Source: Ailurus styani (taxonomy: Eukaryota; Chordata; Mammalia; Carnivora; Ailuridae). Taken from it: a DNA stretch of 64,000 nt. The position numbers were made by a program, and so were the translations under genes. The stretch spans positions 124,929-188,928 of the forward strand of contig LNAC01000688.1 in assembly GCA_002007465.1 (NCBI GenBank), in the 5' to 3' direction. Positions 57,451 to 64,000 of the stretch are shown piece after piece (position 1 is the stretch's first letter; every line of letters begins with the position of its first letter). The notes under the pieces are model-generated. The model was not told where the DNA came from, did no database searches, and saw only the letters and a list, made by a program, of their open reading frames with translations.

Positions 57451-57660
57451 TACAGTCATAGATTTTTAAAAAAAGATTTTATTTATTTATTCGACAGAGA
57501 GAGAGAGATCACAAGTAGGCAGAGATGCAGGCAGAGAGAGAGGAGGAAGCAGGCTTCCCACTGAGCAGGGAACCCCATGCGGGCCTTGATCCCAGGACCC
57601 TGAGATCATGACCCAAACCGAAGGCAGAGGCTTTAACACACTGAGCCACCAAGGCGCCCC
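57451..57660 (-). mobile_element. CAN-SINE, copy 2 of a duplicated segment
   Basis: Differs from copy 1 only by one extra A in the tail (A7 against A6) across 205 bases, then adds the missing GCGCCCC head end. The true target duplication CATAGATTTTT lies at the outer edges (57252 and 57660). Confidence 0.92.
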
Positions 57661-57982
57661 ATAGATTTTTTTTTTAAACAGACCTAAATAAAGTAAAACA
57701 GATCTCCTCACTCCAGGATATCTAACAAGCTAATGTGAACAAAAATATTGAGAAAGACTAATAGCATGCGTTTTCCCCAAAACTGTTTGACAATGACAAT
57801 TCCCTTTAAAGAAGCATCTTGCAGTATTGTTAACCAATTCTAGCTTGCAAAATGTTGGTTTCTGCAGTAAAGTTCTCACTAAACTGTTAGCTCCTGTAAG
57901 AAGTACACTCTGCGTTGTTAATATTTCTAATTTCTGTTTCTAGAACTTTGACATAGGGCAAGCCCTCCAAAAATAGATCTTT
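57661..57982. other. Unrecognised DNA
   Basis: Nothing recognised. Confidence 0.4.
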
Positions 57983-58211
57983 TAAAAAATATTTTATTTA
58001 TTTATTTGAGAAAGAAGCAGAGTGGGAGAAAGAGCTAGAGAGAAAGGAAAGAGAGTGCTCAAGTCAAGGGGCAGGGGGGAGGACAGAGGGAGAGGGAGAT
58101 GTAAGCTCCCCACTGAACAGGGAGCCTGATGTGGGACTCCATCTCTCAGACTCTGGGATCATGATCTGAGCCAAAGGCAGATACCCAACCAACTGAGCCA
58201 CCCAGGCTTAT
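57983..58211 (-). mobile_element. Older CAN-SINE
   Basis: Body with 'GAGAAAGAAGCAGAGTGGGA' and head 'CAACTGAGCCACCCAGGC', truncated at the extreme 5' end. Flanks CTCCAAAAATAG (57965) and CTCCAAAATAG (58212) give the duplication. Confidence 0.87.
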
Positions 58212-58589
58212 CTCCAAAATAGTTCTTACATGGAGTTGCCAGAATTGGAAACTAGCATTTGCCTACTTTTCTACAGTTCTTTATCATCAGATCATTGCTT
58301 TGGTGCTTGACCATTCCCTAATTTGTATTTGGAAGATAAGCTTATGGGAAAGACACTGGAGATGCTGAGTCTTGGACAGGAATAATCTCACCAAGTTCTG
58401 TCCTGTTTAATCTAAAACCTAAGCCAATTTGTCTTTTAAAAGTGATCTTAGAAAATCTTTCTTTGTCCAAGAGTCTTATTTTCCAGCATGGTTGAGCTGG
58501 AACTTGCCAGTGCTATAACAATCAAGGATAAGTAGTATAAGAAAGGAAGACAACTTGATTTACTAGAAAATCACAGTTTTAGAGATACA

Positions 58590-58745
58590 AAGGCTTTCTT
58601 TGAATGCTAGCTTTCCTACTTACAAATTATGGCAACGAGGAAGTTACTTAATTTATTTCAACTTTAGATTTTTCCATCTGTAAAAATTTGAAATTCATAG
58701 TATCAATAGAGTATGATATTTGAGCATATTAAGTGAGTTGGTTCT
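58590..58745 (+). mobile_element. MIR fragment
   Basis: 'AATGCTAGCTTTCCTACTTA', 'AGGAAGTTACTTAATTTATT' and 'TTTTTCCATCTGTAAAAATT', then 'AGCATATTAAGTGAGTTG', keep the full MIR order. Confidence 0.7.
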
Positions 58746-59166
58746 CAGTGCTATATCTGGGTCATAGATCCCTCAATGAATCATTGACAGTTTAGAGGAG
58801 CTAGAGAGATTCTAGAATCAGACCTGGCCACGGAAAATGTAACAAAATCATAACCATCCTGTAAATTGGGTGATGAGATGCTGGGTGTCATTAATGCAAA
58901 AAAAAAAAAATCAGACAGTTTAGGCTCAGGAAGAAGATGGTTTATCTGAATTCCATGTTCATCCTATGTACACAGAATTTGTGTACAAAATTGTTTAATG
59001 TTTACGAATAACAAGCCGCCACTTATTGGCTACATGGTATACTAAATGTACCTTCTCAGCCAATACTTAGAATAATCCTATGAATTAGATTATGTTTGTA
59101 TCCACCATGGTTCTAGCCCAGCACAATGTTTTCAGAAAACAAAAATGCATGTTTATTTTTTGTAAC
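58746..59166. other. Unrecognised DNA
   Basis: An A12 tract near 58899. No gene or repeat named. Confidence 0.4.
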
Positions 59167-59177
59167 AAGAAGACTCC

Positions 59178-59378
59178 TGGGTGCCTGGTTGGCTCAGTGG
59201 TTTAAAGCCTCTGCTTTCGGCTCAGGTCATGATCTCAGGGTCCTGGGATCCAGGCCCGCATTGGGCTTTCTGCTCAGCAGGGAGCCTGCTTCCCCCTCTC
59301 TCTCTCTGCCTGCCTCTCTGTCTCCTTGTGATCTCTCTCCCTCTGTGAAATAAATAAATAAAATCTTAAAAAAAAAAA
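59178..59378 (+). mobile_element. CAN-SINE, young
   Basis: Head TGGGTGCCTGGTTGGCTCAG and A13 tail. Duplication AAGAAGACTCC at 59167-59177 and 59379-59389. Confidence 0.95.
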
Positions 59379-59389
59379 AAGAAGACTCC

Positions 59390-59829
59390 CAAGTAAGCAT
59401 AACGCATCCAAAGTCCATTTGAAGGAGGAGGAATTCATTGTGCCTGGAGATTTTGAGAGAGGGTGTAGGAAGAAATAAAAAAATGTGAGAGATCACAGAG
59501 GATTGAATTTTGGATAGATTGGAATCAGACCATGGAAGGAATATAAACCAGGCCCAGATGTGCACACTTACTCCTGCAGTGAAGGTGCAGTTATTAAGGG
59601 ATTCTCAACTGGAGAAGAACACTATGACAGTGATTTTCTTTAGAAGACTCAATCTGATAATGGTTGTTTATCTGCAGTGATTGGATCAGATTAATTGGAT
59701 ATGCTTTCCAGCTTCACAAGGAAACTGTAACATCAAGTTCAGGAGCTGTTCTTCCTCTTGTATTTACCACATTTTCCGATTAATTTTTGGAAGCCAACTA
59801 TAACCCAAGTTAGTTGTTCAGAGAAGGTG
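59390..59829. other. Unrecognised DNA
   Basis: No gene or repeat that I can support. Confidence 0.4.
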
Positions 59830-60000
59830 CTCTGCAGCCAGGCCACCAAGAACTGCAGCTGACTAACTGCACGATGTCAGGGCAGTTTTTTCACCTCTAA
59901 AATGGGAATGCTAATGTCACTTTTCAAATTTTAAGGGAAAGCTAAATTAGCCAACAGATGCTAAAGCAGTGCCTAGCATAGAGTAAATGCACAGAGAGCT
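59830..60000 (+). mobile_element. MIR
   Basis: 'TGCAGCTGACTAACTGCACG', 'TTTTTTCACCTCTAAAATGG', 'AATGCTAATGTCAC', 'AAGCAGTGCCTAGCATAGAG' and 'TAAATGC', a good full-order MIR match. Confidence 0.75.
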
Positions 60001-60167
60001 TTGTTCATATTTGCATTGTTAATATTGCAATCCTGAAATTTTTCTAGTCAAGAATATGTATTCCCACAAGACTTTCTCTTAGGGAAACTACCTTTCAAAT
60101 AGCCTCTTGGGATCGAAATTTATGTCTTCATTCATGCTTTCATAATTAGTGTTAGAAATACATTGTG

Positions 60168-60330
60168 GGATACCTGGGTAGCTCACTTGGTTGGGCTTCT
60201 GACTCTTAATTTCAGCTCAGATCATGATCTCAGGGTTGTGAGATCCAACCACTCATCAGGCTCCATGCTCAGCATGAGTCTGCTTAATTTTCTCTCTCTC
60301 CTTCTGCCTTTATGTATCTCTCATAAAAAA
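60168..60330 (+). mobile_element. Old, shortened CAN-SINE
   Basis: 'GGGATACCTGGGTAGCTCAC', 'TCTGACTCTTAATTTCAGCT' and 'CATGCTCAGCATGAGTCTGC', with a reduced CT region and 'CTCATAAAAAAAAA' tail. It is the most diverged SINE of this family here. Confidence 0.85.
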
Positions 60331-61014
60331 AAAGAAGGAGAAGAGATAAATTATCAGAAATACCAGAATTCCTAAGCTTTATATATTTTAAAGGTGTAAC
60401 TTAAATATTTTTGTAGCATTTTGATCTCCTTTTTCTTAGACTTTTTTCCCAATAAGCATACATTTCACCAAATTATCTCCACTTCTCTCTCAAAGCTTCA
60501 AAATTCTGCAATGTTAGAAAATTAACTCAGCAGTCATACCCCTGAGTATCCTGAGAAAGCACAGAAACTATGCAACCAGTCTATATCTTCTGATCTGAAA
60601 GCCAAAAAAACTATAATTTGACTATTTTCTGTTATTGGAGGCACGGTATTTTCTACAGTCCTGTTTGCTAAGTTCACACTGTTGTTCACGATGACTGTAA
60701 TCACAAAACCACCTCAGGTCACTTTGGGGGAAGTCTCAACAGGTGTATCTCAACTTGAACCTTCTTCACTCTTGTCTTGGCTCAAGGTAAAACAGTGGGC
60801 AGAGTTCCCCTGGTTGATTGGTTCTCAAACTGTATGCTGTTTTCCAGAATTAGGGTCAAAGAGAAGTGAAGCGGTCCAGGAGTCACCAGTCTGCAGAGCT
60901 GTAAGGCTTTCCATGTGTACCTAAGAGAGTCAAAAGAAGCTTCAACTTGAATTCTTTCAAACAGAATGTGCTTAAGGTGAAAAATAAAAGACATCGCCCT
61001 GCCTTTGTGAACAT
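60331..61014. other. Unrecognised DNA
   Basis: Two opposing frames of about 80 codons (60682-61021) lack motifs. No repeat named. Confidence 0.4.
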
Positions 61015-61028
61015 AGTTCACTCTTTTT

Positions 61029-61207
61029 TTTTAATAGGCTTTATTTATTTATTTGAGGGGGGCAGAGAGAGGATTGAGAAAGGATCTCAAGCAGACTCCC
61101 TGCTAAGCAGAGAGCCCAAGGTAGGCTCTATCTCATGACCATGAGTTCATAACCTGAGCTGAAATTCAGAGTTGGGCACTTAACTGACTGAGACACCCAG
61201 ACGCCCC
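61029..61207 (-). mobile_element. Old CAN-SINE
   Basis: Head ends 'GAGACACCCAGACGCCCC'. 'TTTGAGGGGGGCAGAGAGAG' body is shortened. Duplication AGTTCACTCTTTT at 61015-61027 and 61208-61220. Confidence 0.9.
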
Positions 61208-61220
61208 AGTTCACTCTTTT

Positions 61221-61600
61221 TCTGAAGATGCTTGAGGTCCTCAAGAATATCTGTTATTCTTGTCTGTGCTATGTCCTGAGCTGCCCAGGAATGTTCGCCC
61301 AGACCAAATAGTACACTACTGACATGTTTTTTGAGTCCCTGGGTCTACTTTTAGTTTGTTCATTCAGTTATTCTCTCTATTAGATTTTTCTCTTAGATTT
61401 CTCCCCCTACTTTATTTTTAATCTGGACTGTCAATAAGCATCCCTGTTTACCCCACACACATCCCTACTGCATTTTAACTTATGCTTTTAATAACTTATT
61501 TCACAAGCTGTGAAATCCAAAACCAACCTCCTGAGAATTATATCAGACAATAAGTAAATCCTCTAAATAAAGGCTTTGCGAGTTCTATTTTGAGTGATAT
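61221..61600. other. Unrecognised DNA
   Basis: Pyrimidine-biased and possibly the weak upstream part of the L2 that follows. No gene. Confidence 0.35.
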
Positions 61601-62180
61601 TTGCTTCCCTCTTATATTCACCTCCAGGATTCAATTCTCCACATCTCCTCAACAGTCTTGTTGAGAACACCTCCCATCTCATCCCTACATCTGTTTGATG
61701 CTCTGCAATTCTTTCTTGGCATGGCTGTGAATTTGAATATGATCATGGTGTTTTCTGACTTAAAATTATTCAGAGGTTTTCCTCTGACAAACAATAAAAT
61801 TCAAGCTCCTCTGCATGACAATTAAGTTCCTACATGTTCTGATTATATCCTACCTTTCAGAGTTGTATCTGTCACATGTACCTCACACCCTACAGAAATA
61901 CTATAAAGTGCTTCTTTTTTCTTAAAAGCAAAGGAAGCCTTGCCTTCAAAAGTGTTGCAATTTCTGCCTAGAATAGCACCCCCACCTTTTTCCTTCACCT
62001 TCTTGACATCTAGGTACTCTTGAGAACACAGCTGAGGGTCTCCATGCTGATTACTGGCCTTCCACAAGGCTTGCTAGTGCATTTGTCATTCTATACTTTA
62101 ATTGTCCTTTCACTCACCAGTTTCTTCTACAGGGCTTTAGGCTTCTGAGGGCAAGAGCTGTTCATGGAGGAGTGAAAGCT
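61600..62180 (+). mobile_element. L2 (LINE2) fragment
   Basis: 'ATTATTCAGAGGTTTTCCTC', 'ACAATAAAATTCAAGCTCCT' and 'TACATGTTCTGATTATATCC' correspond to the L2 segment usually worded 'ataaagtccaaactccttagcatggcattcaaggccctccataatctggccc'. The two 74-codon frames here are by-products. Confidence 0.6.
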
Positions 62181-62640
62181 CTGACCAGCATTGTATAGCT
62201 CTGGAGCCTTTCCAGTCTTATATCTGTTTCCCAACATATCTACCAAGATGACAAAGATTCTCTAGTCATTCCAGGCTGCTCTGGATCTCCATACTTTTGC
62301 CTGAATGTGAACACTTCTTCATGAGTCCAGATTTGTCACCAGGTTAGTTTACCTAAGGACTCTGATAAGGTTCCAAGCAGAAATTGTTTTCTTTGTCTTT
62401 AAGTCAAGTGTTCATACCTGCATGATGTCTAGCACTTCATCACTGTCAATTGCTTGTAAGCCTATCCCCCACTTGTGGACTTACACCATCTCAAGAGGAG
62501 GAAATATGTTTGATTTAACTTTACATTTTCTGAGGCTACCATGGTACCTCATGAGAGTAGGCCATCATTATAAAAGTTGTGTTAAATAAATAAGTGATCT
62601 TTGTAATACCTCTTCTGCCAGAGGGTCTGGAGGGGTGTGA
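62181..62640. other. Unrecognised DNA
   Basis: Nothing recognised. Confidence 0.4.
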
Positions 62641-62672
62641 TTTTTGTTCTTTTTTTTTTCAAATATTTGTAT

Positions 62673-62750
62673 GGGGTGCCTGGTTGGCTCAGTGAGTTAA
62701 AGCCTCTGCCTTCGGCTCAGGTCATGATCTTAGGGTCTTGGGATTGAGCT
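62673..62750 (+). mobile_element. CAN-SINE head only (5' part), left arm of a fold-back
   Basis: GGGGTGCCTGGTTGGCTCAG through 'GGTCTTGGGATTGAGCTCTA', then the sequence stops without CT region or A tail. Confidence 0.85.
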
Positions 62751-62762
62751 CTATCGAGGTCT

Positions 62763-62822
62763 CCAAGATCATGATGTGAGCTGAAGGCAGACACCCAACC
62801 AACTGAGCCACCCAGATGCCCC
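62763..62822 (-). mobile_element. Older CAN-SINE head, right arm of a fold-back
   Basis: Antisense head 'CCAACTGAGCCACCCAGATG' + CCCC. Flanks TTTGTTCTT (62643 and 62823) look like the target duplication of this older copy, whose body was replaced by the plus-strand head. Confidence 0.8.
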
Positions 62823-62857
62823 TTTGTTCTTATTTTCTTTGGTTTAGTCATATTCTT

Positions 62858-63047
62858 AAGATTTTATTTATTTATTTGACACAGAAAGAGAGGTCAGATC
62901 ACAAGTAGGTAGAGAAACAGGCAGAGAGAGGAGGAAGCAGGCTCCCCACTGAGCAGGGAGCCTGATGCGGGCCTCGATCCCAGGACCCTGAGATCATGAC
63001 CTGAGCCGAAGGCAGAGGCTTTAACCCACTGAGCCACCCAGGCGCCC
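62858..63047 (-). mobile_element. CAN-SINE, young
   Basis: Full-length. Exact duplication TAGTCATATTCTT at 62845-62857 and 63048-63060. Confidence 0.95.
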
Positions 63048-63125
63048 TAGTCATATTCTTGATGAGTGGTTCTCAGATAAGTCTGAAGTTTAAAAATACT
63101 TGGATATTTTTAGTAAACATCCTTG

Positions 63126-63290
63126 ACTAGTGTTTCTCAGATGTTAAGGTAAGAATCACCTAGGAATCTTGTTAAAATGCAGATTCTGAGTCAGTAGATC
63201 TAAGGCAGATCTTTATTTTCCAGCAAGCTTCAGGGAGATAGATATGCTGTTGAATGGGAAGCACACTGAGTGGAAAGCCATGAGCCTCCT
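63126..63290 (+). mobile_element. MER5A-like (hAT-Charlie) DNA element
   Basis: 'CTAGTGTTTCTCAGATGTTA', 'AGAATCACCTAGGAATCTTG', 'TTAAAATGCAGATTCTGAGT' and 'CAGTAGATCTAAGGCAGATC' follow MER5A closely in order. Short, with no coding capacity. Confidence 0.75.
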
Positions 63291-63375
63291 GAGTCAGAAT
63301 CTCTCAGAATCTGCTCCAGGAATTACACGTGTCTAAGAATTTCCCCAGTGGCCCTGATAATCAGAGGTTGGCATC
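63285..63375 (+). mobile_element. Second MER5-like fragment
   Basis: 'GAGTCAGAATCTCTCAGAAT', 'CTGCTCCAGGAATTACACGT' and 'AGTGGCCCTGATAATCAGAG' repeat the middle of the same element, so two copies sit side by side. Confidence 0.5.
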
Positions 63376-64000
63376 TCTATGAGGTGTGACTCTGTATTTT
63401 TCTAGTACCCATCTATTTACTCTGCAACACAGTGGAACAACTGGCCATATATTGTTTCAGAAGCTGTGGTTAAATAGATGAAGGAGACAGGAACGCTCCT
63501 GAACTCACGCAGTTCACAGTCTAATAAGAAAAATATAAAAATATGTTAAAACCATTCTTGCATGTTGAAATAAATGCCAAGAAAAAGGTAATCAAGATGT
63601 TGATTGATTTGGCAATAACAAGGGAAGAACTACGTTTAAGCTAAGATTTGAATGACAATCATAAGAGCCATGGGATTAGCAGAACAGGGCTGTTTAAAAC
63701 AAAATTAAGAACAAATGCAAATCTCTGAGTCAGAAAAGAGCCTGGCAAATTCTGATCTCTCCAAAGACCCAGGTAGCTAGAAAAGAAAGTACCAGAAGAG
63801 AGGGGCTTGTGGTGAAGTGAGCAGGAGCAGACAAGCACACATCTTGATCATCTACCCCAGCAGCACAATGAGAGAAACTTTTTAAACCAATGTCTGGGGC
63901 AGGGGTGCTGTGGAGATGGACCCAGTCTATCTTGCTCCCTTTAGGATGCTGTGTAGTTCAGAATAGCAGTGATAATCCTCAGAACCTTCTGCAAATACCT
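63376..64000. other. Unrecognised DNA
   Basis: 63490-63680 resembles an old interspersed repeat ('CGCAGTTCACAGTCTAATAA', 'TAAGATTTGAATGACAATCA') that I cannot name. No gene. Confidence 0.35.

Noticed and set aside
103..63047. Many near-identical repeats of about 190 bases suggesting a CRISPR-like or satellite array
   Set aside because: They are dispersed in both orientations, each with its own target duplication and A tail, so they are SINEs.
1..64000. A novel multi-gene system
   Set aside because: No cluster of protein genes, operon-like spacing or RNA-guided element is present. The window is explained by layered transposable elements and single-copy non-coding DNA.

Overview
This looks like a 64 kb stretch of mammalian nuclear DNA from a carnivore, most likely a mustelid (ferret, mink, marten or otter type). 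The main evidence is about three dozen tRNA-Lys-derived CAN-SINEs. The young copies read 'GTGCCTGGGTGGCTCAG ... GTGGGTTAAAGCCTCTGCC ... AAATAAATAAAATCTT', the form I associate with mustelids rather than dogs or cats. The DNA is AT-rich and CpG-poor, with no CpG island, no convincing multi-exon gene and no bacterial or phage gene organisation. It is best read as intergenic or long-intron sequence. Family and species names come from memory of repeat consensus sequences, not from a search.

Layout. 1-3300: 5' part of an ancient L1 (L1M-type, minus strand) cut by SINEs. 3585-11690: an almost full-length carnivore L1 on the minus strand, with a 5'UTR, broken ORF1 and ORF2, a 3'UTR, a probable 13-base target-site duplication and six SINEs nested in it. 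11705-30860: low-density DNA with ancient L2 and MIR pieces, more SINEs and long simple repeats, including a 337-base polypyrimidine tract at 28463-28799. 30864-31507: an MLT1-like solo LTR split by a SINE. 33430-34062: a 5'-truncated L1 tail. 34792-35108: a Tigger-like DNA element abutting an ancient plus-strand L1 (35110-38900). 38900-46700: SINEs, a 225-base N gap in G-rich sequence, and a repeat-free block with six TAATTA sites. 46700-49200: an ancient minus-strand L1 3' region holding a second Tigger-like copy with intact ends and TA duplications. 51491-53020: a truncated L1 whose 3' junction was later hit by a SINE. 53807-54215: an L1 fragment with the layout of a twin-priming inversion. 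57246-57655: a SINE present twice around a single N, probably an assembly artefact. 62673-62822: a SINE fold-back. 63126-63375: MER5A-like hAT pieces.

Nothing here works as an operon or a defence system. The functional logic is that of retrotransposition: L1 ORF2p-type endonuclease and reverse transcriptase made the L1 copies and mobilised the CAN-SINEs in trans, leaving A-rich tails and 10-18 base target duplications that can be read on most copies. None of the L1 copies here can still code for working protein. The only host-gene hint is one possible terminal exon at 23070-23140, offered at low confidence.
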